Assembly: GCA_015062015.1 (NCBI GenBank) | Contig: SUVM01000002.1 | Coordinates: 1-50,355 of the forward strand | Direction: 5' to 3' | Length of the DNA stretch: 50,355 nt | From: Akkermansiaceae bacterium | GTDB lineage: Bacteria; Verrucomicrobiota; Verrucomicrobiia; Verrucomicrobiales; Akkermansiaceae | In this document: positions 26,337 through 34,942 of the stretch, in pieces | Layout: the number at the start of each line of letters is the position of its first letter | Numbering within the stretch: the stretch's first letter is position 1 | The notes under the pieces: model-generated | Databases searched by the model: none | Seen by the model: only the letters and a program-made list of their open reading frames with translations | What the model was told of the DNA's origin: nothing | Position numbers and translations under genes: made by a program

Positions 26337-27899
26337 TCATTGCAATACTCTTAACTTCGATTGCGACTCATTGGCCTCCACCATCAACGGCACATACGAC
26401 TTCCGCTGAAACATCGGCTTCATCATCCCCTCATCCCGCGCATAAACATACGCTAACTTTACTATAGATACAATATATATAACTTCACCAAACAGTTGTC
26501 CCCATGTTCCATCGCCCCAATAAAAAATTAAGACAATACCAGGAAATGATAATAATTGCATGTATATATATTCTTTACCATCCAGAAATTGTACTATTTT
26601 ACACACCCTAAATACAAATACAAGCGCAATACTAAACCAAAACGACACTAACACTAAGCCGACAATGCCAACCCGATATATCACATTCAGCCATCCAGCA
26701 TGCCAATTTCCATTTTCTGCAACTCGAATTTCGGGATTCTTTAATTTATTCATGGAAATCAGATACTCTGTACGTTTCAATTTCGACATATACATTTTAT
26801 AACCGTCTCCCCATACATAATCTTTTATTACCCCTTTACGATTATCAAACGCATTTTCCCATAATTTATACCGAAAAAGCAATGAAGCGTCAGCTCCGAA
26901 TTCAGCAGTTTCATTAACTGTAACCCCAGGAACCGATGCAATAGAACGCTGGAACGTATAAGGCAAGCGTTCCAGTACATGCAATTGAGAGAACATCACT
27001 AGCCCCCCCCACGCCAATATTGTCAAAAAGGCTATAAAAATTACTTGGCGATAAAAAACACTGATACACAAAATGAAACAGAAAGAATGAATTACATATA
27101 AGCGATGACCACTAAACAAAAATAACACACAACCAAACAACGCAAATGCCAACTTTAAGGGAGAGACAAGAACGCCAATCATAGAATACTTTGCTATAAA
27201 AAATTTTAAAATTATCATTCCTGTTGAAGCAAAAGCGGGATTCCTAATTCTGGCTCCTTTGCCAATATTATCTACCTCTTCAATTGCTGACATCTGTAAT
27301 TCTGATGGAAATATCAGTTGCTTTATGATTACAACACACCCCACACAAAAACACAATATAAAAGACCATTTAAGTAATTTAACAACAACTTTAAAATCCA
27401 TAGGAATCACACTTACAGCAATATAAAAAACTAAAGCACCTACGCACCACAAATAAACATCAGCACCATAGGCTATATTCCCCTCATCCGTATATGATAC
27501 CAAAAAGTTAAAAGTGACCGGATTTAACACCCATGTATACAAAGTATAAGCAAAAATTAAAAACGTTGCAATATCTAACCATCTTACACTACGCCAAATA
27601 AATCGAGTAATACCACCAGAACTCATATATAGCCAATAAAGCAATATTAATCCAGCACAACCATAAGCAATAGGATAAGCACGAACAATATATACAGGCA
27701 AAACAGAAAAAATGGGAGGGAATAAAACTAATAACCACCAACTATTTTTACCTAAGGCAATTAATCCGAATGCACCCACTATCATAACGGTGGGAATAAG
27801 AGCTTCGGAAAGGCCGTCAGTAACGAAACTGCCGGCAATAAATGCAAATATTGCCAGCAGAATGAAAATAATAATTGATTTTATGGTACCTCCTTGCAT
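26337..27899 (-). CDS. O-antigen ligase/Wzy-polymerase-like membrane protein
   Basis: A 520-residue polytopic membrane protein with about ten or more hydrophobic helices and one large periplasmic loop (about 320-410). In that loop NGNWHAGWLNVIYRVGIVG resembles the Wzy_C (O-antigen ligase) pattern of an Asn/His followed by a Gly-rich helix. Such proteins polymerise or ligate exported polysaccharide repeats; the substrate is unknown, and the Wza/Wzc export genes are 7 kb away. The usual start ATG 27899 is odd: an AAGGAGGT lies directly after it, 3 bp before an ATA codon (27884) from which the protein would read KSIIIFILLAIFAF. Noticeably AT-richer than its neighbours. It lies 34 bp before the primase-helicase gene. 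Confidence 0.8.
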   Translation of the reverse strand: MQGGTIKSIIIFILLAIFAFIAGSFVTDGLSEALIPTVMIVGAFGLIALGKNSWWLLVLFPPIFSVLPVYIVRAYPIAYGCAGLILLYWLYMSSGGITRFIWRSVRWLDIATFLIFAYTLYTWVLNPVTFNFLVSYTDEGNIAYGADVYLWCVGALVFYIAVSVIPMDFKVVVKLLKWSFILCFCVGCVVIIKQLIFPSELQMSAIEEVDNIGKGARIRNPAFASTGMIILKFFIAKYSMIGVLVSPLKLAFALFGCVLFLFSGHRLYVIHSFCFILCISVFYRQVIFIAFLTILAWGGLVMFSQLHVLERLPYTFQRSIASVPGVTVNETAEFGADASLLFRYKLWENAFDNRKGVIKDYVWGDGYKMYMSKLKRTEYLISMNKLKNPEIRVAENGNWHAGWLNVIYRVGIVGLVLVSFWFSIALVFVFRVCKIVQFLDGKEYIYMQLLSFPGIVLIFYWGDGTWGQLFGEVIYIVSIVKLAYVYARDEGMMKPMFQRKSYVPLMVEANESQSKLRVLQ

Positions 27900-27926
27900 A
27901 TAAAAAGGGTTAGATATAGTTCAGCA

Positions 27927-29777
27927 TCAAAGAGCGGAAGGAATTTCCTTACCTAACTCGGATGCCTTACGTCCCTTACCATCGCCGGCGATGCGTTCAA
28001 GCACAACATCTCTATAGCCCATGCCGCCGGGAATCATCGGCAATACATGCACATCGTGAGGCACCATGACGTTAAGAACATATGCCTCGTCAGAGGCCAA
28101 CATTCTCTCGATAGCGGGCGCAAGCTCGGAAGGTTCTACAACGCGTTCGCATTTAATACCGAATCCGGCGCAAACTACGGGGAAATTCGGATAAAGGACA
28201 TCCGGAGTATGATGGGTCGGGTCATACGTTTCGGTGGGGTCTGCCAAGAAGGTGTTGGCGCGATGAGAATCATATTTCAAATCTTCCCACTGCACTACCA
28301 TGCCCAAATGCTGGTTATCCATAATAATGCACTTAATGGGCATATGTTCCGTACGAATTGTACCGAGCTCCTGAACATTCATCAGGAACGAGCCATCGCC
28401 GTCTATATTGATGACCGGCACATCCGGACGTGCCACATGTGCCCCCATGGCTGCAGGCAGACCATAACCCATGGAACCCAAGCCGCCGGAAGTAGAAAGT
28501 AATCTCGGTTTCTCGAATTTGAAGAATTGAGCCGCAAACATCTGGTGCTGACCTACCCCGGTACAAATGATGGCTTCTTGGCCTTGAAGCTGACGATAAA
28601 GCTCCTCTACAACAGATTGCGGTGCAATCTCATGCTCGCGTTTCTCATAACAAAGCGGATAATCTTTCTTCCACTGCTCAATAATTCCGAACCATTCCGG
28701 GCGGTGAGAAAGGGCATATTCGCGAACGTCACATCCTTCTGCAGCCAGCCTAGCATTCAAATAATCAAGTGCCTCTTTGGCATTAGCACGGATAGCTACG
28801 TCAACTTTTTTATTCTTATTCAGCTCTGCTGCATCATAATCAATATGAATAATACGAGCATGCTCGCAGAAAGTTTTGACAGCACCGGTAACACGATCAT
28901 CAAAACGAGCACCAATGGCTAAAACAACATCTGCCTCATTGACCGTATTGTTCGCATAAACGGCACCGTGCATCCCCAACCAACGTACAGAGAGCGGATG
29001 GCTCTCGGGCATAGCGCCAATACCCATCAGGGTTGTTGCAACAGGGATTTGCATGCGTTCCGCAAATTCCTGCAATGCTGCAGAAGCATCGGCAATGACA
29101 ACACCACCACCGGCATAAATAGCAGGGCGCTTAGCATTCTTCAATAACGGCAAGACAGCATCTAACTGAGCCGTGGGCAACGGCAACACAGGATTGTAAC
29201 CGGGGAGATCCATCGGTGTATCAAAATCGGGAACAAAGGTACCTTCCTGGAAGTTCTTGGGGATATCAATCACAACAGGGCCGGGCCGCCCCGTACGAGC
29301 AATATAAAATGCCTCCTTGATGATACGCGGTATATCCTCCAGCTTAGTTACCAAATAACTATGCTTCACGATAGGAGCAGTCATGCCAAACACATCGGTC
29401 TCTTGGAAAGCCGAGCTTCCGATAAGCCCGCTGCCAACCTGAGCAGTAATGGCCACCATCGGAATAGAATCCAAAAAAGCATCGGCAATAGCCGTAATCA
29501 TATTCGTAGCACCGGGCCCGGAAGTAGACATACACACACCAACCTTTCCGGTAACTCGGCCATATCCCTCTGCAGCAAACGCCCCGCCTTGCTCATGGCG
29601 AGGAAGAATTGTGCGAATGGACGGTTCATGGCTCAAAGCCTGATGCATAGGCATGCTGGCACCACCAGGGTAGGCAAACACCACCTCCACTCCTTCTCGG
29701 ACAAGGCTTTGCACCAGGGCTTCTGCCCCGTTCATCATTTTCGCGGAGTTCTGTTGTTCTGCATGGGAAAGGCTCAT
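27927..29777 (-). CDS. ilvB: Acetolactate synthase large subunit
   Basis: A 616-residue thiamine-diphosphate enzyme that makes acetolactate or acetohydroxybutyrate, the first common step of valine, leucine and isoleucine synthesis. Visible motifs: PGGASMPMHQAL, RHEQGGAFAAEGYGR with the catalytic Glu, the central FAD-binding domain region and the ThDP-Mg motif GDGSFLMNVQELGTI followed by N about 25 residues later. MSLSHAEQQ (29777) is chosen; the frame is open to 29957 but overlaps the divergent gene. The N-terminus is about 14 residues longer than average. TACAAT (29841-29836) and TTGGTA-N18-TTAAAT are both candidate promoters. The regulatory subunit ilvN is not adjacent. Confidence 0.95.
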   Translation of the reverse strand: MSLSHAEQQNSAKMMNGAEALVQSLVREGVEVVFAYPGGASMPMHQALSHEPSIRTILPRHEQGGAFAAEGYGRVTGKVGVCMSTSGPGATNMITAIADAFLDSIPMVAITAQVGSGLIGSSAFQETDVFGMTAPIVKHSYLVTKLEDIPRIIKEAFYIARTGRPGPVVIDIPKNFQEGTFVPDFDTPMDLPGYNPVLPLPTAQLDAVLPLLKNAKRPAIYAGGGVVIADASAALQEFAERMQIPVATTLMGIGAMPESHPLSVRWLGMHGAVYANNTVNEADVVLAIGARFDDRVTGAVKTFCEHARIIHIDYDAAELNKNKKVDVAIRANAKEALDYLNARLAAEGCDVREYALSHRPEWFGIIEQWKKDYPLCYEKREHEIAPQSVVEELYRQLQGQEAIICTGVGQHQMFAAQFFKFEKPRLLSTSGGLGSMGYGLPAAMGAHVARPDVPVINIDGDGSFLMNVQELGTIRTEHMPIKCIIMDNQHLGMVVQWEDLKYDSHRANTFLADPTETYDPTHHTPDVLYPNFPVVCAGFGIKCERVVEPSELAPAIERMLASDEAYVLNVMVPHDVHVLPMIPGGMGYRDVVLERIAGDGKGRKASELGKEIPSAL

Positions 29778-29960
29778 ACGTTGTATATTGTGGTAAAAGT
29801 GAATATTAAACAGGTATTTAACCCTAGGCGGGGAAATTGTACCAAAGCTCTGACGATTTGAAAAGTTTTTTTTTGATAAATCAGACGAAAAGAGCTCAAA
29901 TATCGCATCATGACACATTCCCACCTCTACAATCACGCACCGCAAGCTAAAATACACCTC

Positions 29961-30692
29961 ATGAAACTATCGATACGCATTTTATTTTTTCTATGCACCA
30001 TCTTCAATCTCTCTGCAGAAACCATCGTTATAAAAATGCCGGAGGTCACCGTATCTTCATGGCTTCAGCAACCCGGGCAGCTCATCCTATACAAGTTCAA
30101 CTCTAAAGAACATCGGCTGCAAGTGATAGATGCCCCTAACTCCAATCTCAAAGAAGCCATGATTCAATTCCGGTGCGAAGCCGGTGTAAACGGGGGCTTC
30201 TTCGAAGCTGGTAACCATAAAAACCCTATGGGGCTACTCATACAAGATAGCACCATTCTTTCAGAAATTCACACTCAAGGATTCTGGGCAGCCGGAATCG
30301 TATATGATACGGGGCACGATATCCGGCTTGAACGAAAACACAAGCTCAGCACCACCCCCCGCAATATGAAGCAAGCACTTCAATCCGGCCCGTTTTTAGT
30401 GGAAAATGGTCAAATTGTTAAAGGATTAAATAACACGAAAGTCGATAGAAGAACCTTTATCGCCACAGACAACAAAGGCAATTGGTGCATAGGCATCTGC
30501 TCCCCACTCAGCTTACAAGCACTCGCAGAATGGCTTGCCGCTTCACCCAAAGAATTGGAATTCAGAATCGACAGTGCGCTGAATCTGGATGGTGGCTCAT
30601 CATCCGGGCTTTACGCACCTGGTCTTTATATATCCTCGCTAAAAAGTGTGAGAAATTATCTCGGAATCACAAAACGAGCAAAATTACATTAG
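29961..30692 (+). CDS. Secreted phosphodiester glycosidase (NAGPA-like) family protein
   Basis: A 243-residue protein with a signal peptide (MKLSIRILFFLCTIFNLSAE). The rest fits the phosphodiester glycosidase / NAGPA family: AGVNGGFFEAGNHKNPMGL, ALQSGPFLVENGQIV, RRTFIATDNKGNW and the C-terminal SALNLDGGSSSGLYA, a near-invariant motif in this fold. In other bacteria such proteins are associated with cell-wall or exopolysaccharide sugars; the exact substrate here is unknown. ATG 29961 is chosen for the signal peptide; the frame is open to 29910. Divergent from ilvB; its 3' end overlaps the end of the LysM gene by 4 bp. Confidence 0.83.
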   Translation: MKLSIRILFFLCTIFNLSAETIVIKMPEVTVSSWLQQPGQLILYKFNSKEHRLQVIDAPNSNLKEAMIQFRCEAGVNGGFFEAGNHKNPMGLLIQDSTILSEIHTQGFWAAGIVYDTGHDIRLERKHKLSTTPRNMKQALQSGPFLVENGQIVKGLNNTKVDRRTFIATDNKGNWCIGICSPLSLQALAEWLAASPKELEFRIDSALNLDGGSSSGLYAPGLYISSLKSVRNYLGITKRAKLH

Positions 30693-31480
30693 ACCTCACA
30701 TGAATCATCCGGCAGAGGTTGCGCTCCCTCCCCGATAACAGACACCTCGGAACCAAGAGAAAGCAATAAAGCCAATTCATTTACATCTGCAGCCTTCAAT
30801 TGAACAAACGGAGCATTAACAGCTTGCGTACCGGTGATAGAAACCCCGTTCGAAAGCCGCACCACACGCTCTGCCGCCAACAATTGCAAAGACGTTCTGC
30901 CTAAAATATTATTGTCGATATATCCCTCTCTGGCAGAAACCGTACACTCTTGAGAAATAGTATGATCCGGCAAATCCATCGACTCCACGTCATACACAGC
31001 CACCAATGTATCACTATCCCAAACGCAAACTTCTCTTCTGGCAACATGCACCTCTGCGCGCAGCTTCATATTCACAGCAACTAATCGTGCTCCGGCACGC
31101 AATGAAGAGGGGTCTACTATACCGTTCAATAACATCAAAACCTCGGAATTACATTTCGTATTAACCACGATACGCGGCAAGGTATCTCCGGAACGCACCG
31201 TGTATATATATGCCGTCGGGTTACTGCGAGATAAGTACTTGGCCACATTGACAGAAGCAGTCATTTTTCGAGCTTCCCTGCCGATAACCCCCTCCTGCCG
31301 CACAAACGGGCGTAACAAATCCACCGCTTTGTCGGCATCTCCTTCCTGCAATAAGCGAGTAGCTTGCGCAATTTGAGGCGGACGCTGCGGCCAAAGAGAA
31401 TAATTAGCACCATCGGCAGCCGAATCAGCACAAACACTATAACAAACCGCGGCGCTTAAAATCAAAAATGTTAATTTCAT
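30689..31480 (-). CDS. LysM protein with degenerate L,D-transpeptidase-like domain
   Basis: A 263-residue exported protein: signal peptide (MKLTFLILSAAVCYSVCADS), a helical hairpin-like stretch (ATRLLQEGDADKAVDLLRPF), then a LysM domain from about residue 90 (YTVRSGDTLPRIVVNT...LNGIVDPSSLRAG) that binds peptidoglycan. The C-terminal part resembles an L,D-transpeptidase (YkuD) fold: AEVHVARREVCVWDSDTLVA and DVNELALLLSLGSEVSVI. The active-site region reads SITGTQAVNAPFVQLKAADV where active enzymes have a His-Gly-Thr and an SHGC motif, so the catalytic His and Cys are missing and it is probably a binding pseudoenzyme. Overlaps the upstream gene by 44 bp. Confidence 0.8.
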   Translation of the reverse strand: MKLTFLILSAAVCYSVCADSAADGANYSLWPQRPPQIAQATRLLQEGDADKAVDLLRPFVRQEGVIGREARKMTASVNVAKYLSRSNPTAYIYTVRSGDTLPRIVVNTKCNSEVLMLLNGIVDPSSLRAGARLVAVNMKLRAEVHVARREVCVWDSDTLVAVYDVESMDLPDHTISQECTVSAREGYIDNNILGRTSLQLLAAERVVRLSNGVSITGTQAVNAPFVQLKAADVNELALLLSLGSEVSVIGEGAQPLPDDSCEV

Positions 31481-31964
31481 GAGACTTTTGTATCATTTCG
31501 AGCATAAAACACAGTAGCGACACCTCCCACGCATCATCCACCCCACGAATAACAGCCCTCAAACAATCTCCGGAATGTAAAGCGTCCTGAACCACCCTGT
31601 CGCTAACCTCGCGAATATCCTCGTGCAAATACTCCACCTGCACCTCGGATCTGGTAAAACTAAACCCATATTTGAGCAGAGCCCGTATACCGGCCTCGCG
31701 AGACTGCATCCACTCCAGAAAACGCTTAGCCTCGGCAGAAAAGCCATCCATCTCGACTCCACACAAGTCTGAGGGGCGCAAAATACGCGGGCGCGCCGCC
31801 TCCACCCATCCGCTACGCACCCTACAATGCCCTACGGCATCCATCGGTTCCGTCAATAACCGAAAACTGAAGCGAGTGTCACCAAACGAATCGATACGGC
31901 AATCGGGCGCATACAGCACTTCTGTGTTGCGCATAGCATAAGCCGCAGCAGAATCGTCCGGCAT
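31437..31964 (-). CDS. Unknown protein upstream of the LysM gene
   Basis: A 175-residue protein starting MPDDSAAAYAMRNTEVLYAP, without signal peptide or membrane helix. I do not recognise the family. It has an N-terminal beta-rich part (DSFGDTRFSFRLLTEPMDAV) and a helical C-terminus (RFLEWMQSREAGIRALLKYG, VSLLCFMLEMIQKSHE). Its end overlaps the LysM gene by 44 bp in another frame, so the two are translationally linked. The ATG comes directly after a T8 run; an in-frame TTG at 31991 would add nine residues and is less likely. Confidence 0.65.
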   Translation of the reverse strand: MPDDSAAAYAMRNTEVLYAPDCRIDSFGDTRFSFRLLTEPMDAVGHCRVRSGWVEAARPRILRPSDLCGVEMDGFSAEAKRFLEWMQSREAGIRALLKYGFSFTRSEVQVEYLHEDIREVSDRVVQDALHSGDCLRAVIRGVDDAWEVSLLCFMLEMIQKSHEINIFDFKRRGLL

Positions 31965-31991
31965 AAAAAAAAGCCCGCTTAATACTTGCAA

Positions 31992-32020
31992 GGGCGACTT
32001 CCCTACGAGAGAAGCCGCCC
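31992..32020 (-). terminator. Hairpin downstream of acpP
   Basis: On the minus strand GGGCGGCTTC (32020-32011) pairs with GAAGTCGCCC (32001-31992) with one G-U pair and a 9-nt loop, 27 bp after acpP. No T-run follows at once; a T8 run comes 19 bp later, directly before the next ATG. Confidence 0.5.
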
Positions 32021-32046
32021 GTTGACAGAAAAATTACCCGAAGGAT

Positions 32047-32298
32047 TTAGCCTTTAGCCTTCTCTGCAACGATGTAGTTCACCACATCCTCAACAGATTT
32101 GAGCGTTTCTGCCATCTCGTCAGAAACCTCAACGGAGAAGCGCTCCTCGAAGGCCATAACGAGCTCAACTGTATCAAGGGAATCTGCACCGAGGTCTTCA
32201 ATAAACTTAGCGGTGGAGGTTACCTTCTCAGCATCAACGCCGAGCTGATCGACGATGATTTCCTTTACCTGATTTTCGATTGTAGTGATGTCACTCAT
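32047..32298 (-). CDS. acpP: Acyl carrier protein
   Basis: An 83-residue acidic four-helix protein that carries growing fatty acids on a phosphopantetheine arm. The attachment serine is in [16 protein letters not shown], the universal DSL motif. Length and charge are normal. An AGGAT lies 7 bp before the ATG. coaX, which begins the pathway to the CoA that supplies the arm, is the upstream gene. Promoter TTGCAT-N17-TAATAT upstream. Confidence 0.97.
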   Translation of the reverse strand: MSDITTIENQVKEIIVDQLGVDAEKVTSTAKFIEDLGADSLDTVELVMAFEERFSVEVSDEMAETLKSVEDVVNYIVAEKAKG

Positions 32299-32326
32299 AA
32301 GATATCCTGTTGTTTAAGACGGCTTT

Positions 32327-32355
32327 ATATTAACGAATCTGCAGAGAATATGCAA
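32327..32355 (-). promoter_or_regulatory. acpP promoter
   Basis: Minus strand TTGCAT (32355-32350), 17-bp spacer, TAATAT (32332-32327). Leader of about 22 nt. Confidence 0.55.
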
Positions 32356-32384
32356 TCAAAAAATGACAATTACCCAAAAAAAAG

Positions 32385-33134
32385 TTAAATATGACGAGCA
32401 ACTCGGAGTAAACCGCGCAAAGTGAGTAAGGGATCGACAATAAAATCTGCCTCTAATGCGCGACAAATAAGCTCAGCATCGCCTCCGGTCAACAAAACAT
32501 GCACCGTTGTGTCCAACTCGTGCTCTATGCGAGCTATCATTTCCCTGACAAGCCCGCATAACCCGTAAATTGCGCCGGATTTAAGCGCATCTACCGTATT
32601 TTGAGCAATAGCCTTGCATCCCACCTCAGCACTAACTTCCGGCAGTTGAGCCGTGCACTGGTGCAAATACTCCGTAAAGGCACGAAGCCCCGGCGCAATA
32701 GCCCCGCCTTTATAAACCCGCCTCGTGCCTTGCTGCACAACCACATCAAAGGTAATGGCCGTACCGGCATCAATGGCAACACAGGGAAAAAGCCCATACT
32801 CAGCAGCAGCAACGGCATTGGCTACGCGATCCGCCCCCAATGCGCTAATCGGTTCATATTGAAAGTCAATCCCGCAAGGTGATTCTGTAGAAATAAAATA
32901 GCAGGCATCCGCCAATACCTCCAGAAACACTTGCCGCTTTTCCGGCACAACGCAACTAACAATCGCGCGCCTATATGGCATTCCCTGCACGGCCTGCCTC
33001 AAGGTCGAGACGGTAAGTTCGGCAGTTGGTATGTACACAAGCTCGGATTCTCGGAATTCATCTGAAACGAGCAACAATTTCGTGCGCGTATTAGAGTTAT
33101 CTATAAGAAGCACACTTTCCTGTAAATTATTCAT
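32385..33134 (-). CDS. coaX: Type III pantothenate kinase
   Basis: A 249-residue enzyme phosphorylating pantothenate, the first step of coenzyme A synthesis. ASKHA-fold motifs are present: LLIDNSNTRTKL (phosphate loop; Asn replaces the usual Gly after Asp), ALGADRVANAVAA, VAIDAGTAITFDVV and YKGGAIAPGL, then LLTGGDAELI near the C-terminus. Full length for CoaX. Its start overlaps the stop of the upstream glycosyltransferase gene by 4 bp (ATGA), so they are co-transcribed. Confidence 0.95.
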   Translation of the reverse strand: MNNLQESVLLIDNSNTRTKLLLVSDEFRESELVYIPTAELTVSTLRQAVQGMPYRRAIVSCVVPEKRQVFLEVLADACYFISTESPCGIDFQYEPISALGADRVANAVAAAEYGLFPCVAIDAGTAITFDVVVQQGTRRVYKGGAIAPGLRAFTEYLHQCTAQLPEVSAEVGCKAIAQNTVDALKSGAIYGLCGLVREMIARIEHELDTTVHVLLTGGDAELICRALEADFIVDPLLTLRGLLRVARHI

Positions 33135-34225
33135 ACGAAAAACCTACGCTCAAAATCATCTATGATACGGCTAGCTCCGTTGCTGCGATTAAGAGCCATC
33201 ATCAACTGTTTCATACGAAGCCAAACGGCGGCATTGTTATCAAGGATACCGGAAACAGCACATTGCAATTCCGCCGTTGAAGCAACAGAAATCCCAACGC
33301 CATCCTTTTGCAACAGCTGCAAATTACCCTGTTCCTGCCCAGGCAGCGCATAATTGATAATAACCGGCAAAGCCATGGCATATGCCTCGAACACAGTAGC
33401 TGCCCCGGCTTTACCGATATAGAGATGACAGTTTTCAAACAAAGACACCATCTTATCCGTACGCTTTAACACAGACACTCGAGCACATGCAAGCGTTTTC
33501 AACGCTCTATAGCGAGAGCCGGCTAACAGCGTAATATGGGCACCGGGCAACCATCGCAACAACATGGCAATATCCGCTTTTACTCGAGGTAAGGGAGCAT
33601 ATGCGCCATAAACGATACGGATATCATACTTTGTCGGCGGAGCGGTTAATGACCTTCTCCCGCAAAAATCCGGCTTAACAGGAAACCCCGGTGCCGCTAA
33701 TTTGGCGGGAGAGATGGCAAAACGCTCTTGCACCAACCGAAGAGAGTGTTCATCCGGCAAATATACAACATCCGCATTCGTAAGCATCCACGGGCGGCTT
33801 ATCTCCAGCGCATCCGTCACAACCATGCCACATGGCACATGAACCGCGCCGGTTCGCCTCAAATAATCTATCATATACCCATACAGAGGGTAAGTACACA
33901 AAACCGCATCGGGCTGAAATGATTGGATAAGCTCTTTGATATACTGCGTAACCCTTCGCAAAATAGGTGCTGTTGCCTTGGTGGACCAATCTGCGGTTTC
34001 GGTTTGAGCATAGGTAATAGCCCACATCCATGGGGCACTTTTAACGCAAAACTGATAAAACTTTTGCGTGATGGAAAACAGGCGCGGAGAACTGGCTGCA
34101 CAGGCATCCACAACCTCAACAGTCCAGCCCTTTTCCTGCGCGGCAGCAGCCAAAGCACGCGCGGCAGTATTATGGCCCTCTCCATAACCTACTGTCAGCA
34201 CTAATAACTTCCGAGGTGTTTGCAT
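33131..34225 (-). CDS. GT28-type glycosyltransferase (MGDG synthase / diacylglycerol glucosyltransferase-like)
   Basis: A 364-residue GT-B glycosyltransferase. The N-terminus LVLTVGYGEGHNTAARALA is the glycine-histidine motif of the MGDG synthase group, with lipid-acceptor character; the C-terminal domain has GKAGAATVFEAYAMALPVII and PGQEQGNLQLL, the nucleotide-sugar site of GT28. A glycolipid product at the inner face of the membrane is likely; the sugar and acceptor are not determined. It forms an operon with coaX (4-bp overlap). Confidence 0.85.
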   Translation of the reverse strand: MQTPRKLLVLTVGYGEGHNTAARALAAAAQEKGWTVEVVDACAASSPRLFSITQKFYQFCVKSAPWMWAITYAQTETADWSTKATAPILRRVTQYIKELIQSFQPDAVLCTYPLYGYMIDYLRRTGAVHVPCGMVVTDALEISRPWMLTNADVVYLPDEHSLRLVQERFAISPAKLAAPGFPVKPDFCGRRSLTAPPTKYDIRIVYGAYAPLPRVKADIAMLLRWLPGAHITLLAGSRYRALKTLACARVSVLKRTDKMVSLFENCHLYIGKAGAATVFEAYAMALPVIINYALPGQEQGNLQLLQKDGVGISVASTAELQCAVSGILDNNAAVWLRMKQLMMALNRSNGASRIIDDFERRFFV

Positions 34226-34240
34226 GTTATTGATAAGACG

Positions 34241-34274
34241 AAGAAAGCCTCGGCCTAATAGATAAGCCGAGGCT
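34241..34274 (-). terminator. Terminator of the polysaccharide export genes
   Basis: Minus strand AGCCTCGGC (34274-34266) and GCCGAGGCT (34254-34246), followed by TTCTT. It separates the Wza-like gene from the glycosyltransferase-coaX unit. Confidence 0.8.
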
Positions 34275-34292
34275 GGAAAAATCGCATATTAC

Positions 34293-34931
34293 TCAGGGAC
34301 CTACCTTAGACGGTCGGCTCTCAAAGGGGCCTCGTTTCTGCACATTGATGACATCGTTAGGATTCAACTTAATCGCACGGTCCGATGCGCTGAAATAGTC
34401 ATAGGTCTGCGTTTGTGTACCACGAGTTACCTGAATTTCTCGAGAGCCGTAATCTGTGATACCCCCACATTCCAACAACGCTTCGATTAGTGTAATGCCG
34501 GGGCGATAAAGCAAATTACGTTTCTGAGCCACATACCCGGTTACTTGAATATAACGCATGTTAAGTGCCTCCACTTCTCCATCGCTGCCTACCTGAACAG
34601 AAACGATTGGAGCCGCATAAATTTCCGCCTCTTTATAGGCCGCAGAAATTTTATCCTCCAAGTCGCGCGCCGTTTTGCCGTCCATATTTTTAAACTCGGC
34701 AATATAAGGCAACTTAAGGGAACCATCTCTGGCACTAATCGTATACGGGCCATCAACATTGGCTTTATCCTCCGCCGGTATATTGCGGAACGTAATGATG
34801 ACACGGGAACCGCGCTTCGTTACCGGTACGGGAGCCCCTTGTGCAGGCTCTGCCACGAAGAGCATGCCGACCACACAAAGAATCAGCATATACAACACTC
34901 TACATATCAATGCTTGTTTCATATTAAACAT
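34293..34931 (-). CDS. Polysaccharide export protein, Wza-like
   Basis: A 212-residue exported protein (hydrophobic segment ICRVLYMLILCVVGMLFVAE, cleavage near PAQGA). It has the Poly_export domain (DGPYTISARDGSLKLPYIAEF, KDLEDKISAAYKEA-type helix, YAAPIVSVQV) and then an SLBB region (IQVTGYVAQKRNLLYRPGITLIEALLECGG). It forms the periplasmic/outer-membrane conduit for exopolysaccharide. It is shorter than E. coli Wza and has no lipobox Cys, as in many verrucomicrobial versions. It lies 11 bp after the Wzc-like kinase gene, its functional partner. Confidence 0.9.
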   Translation of the reverse strand: MFNMKQALICRVLYMLILCVVGMLFVAEPAQGAPVPVTKRGSRVIITFRNIPAEDKANVDGPYTISARDGSLKLPYIAEFKNMDGKTARDLEDKISAAYKEAEIYAAPIVSVQVGSDGEVEALNMRYIQVTGYVAQKRNLLYRPGITLIEALLECGGITDYGSREIQVTRGTQTQTYDYFSASDRAIKLNPNDVINVQKRGPFESRPSKVGP

Positions 34932-34942
34932 TAAAGACTGAA

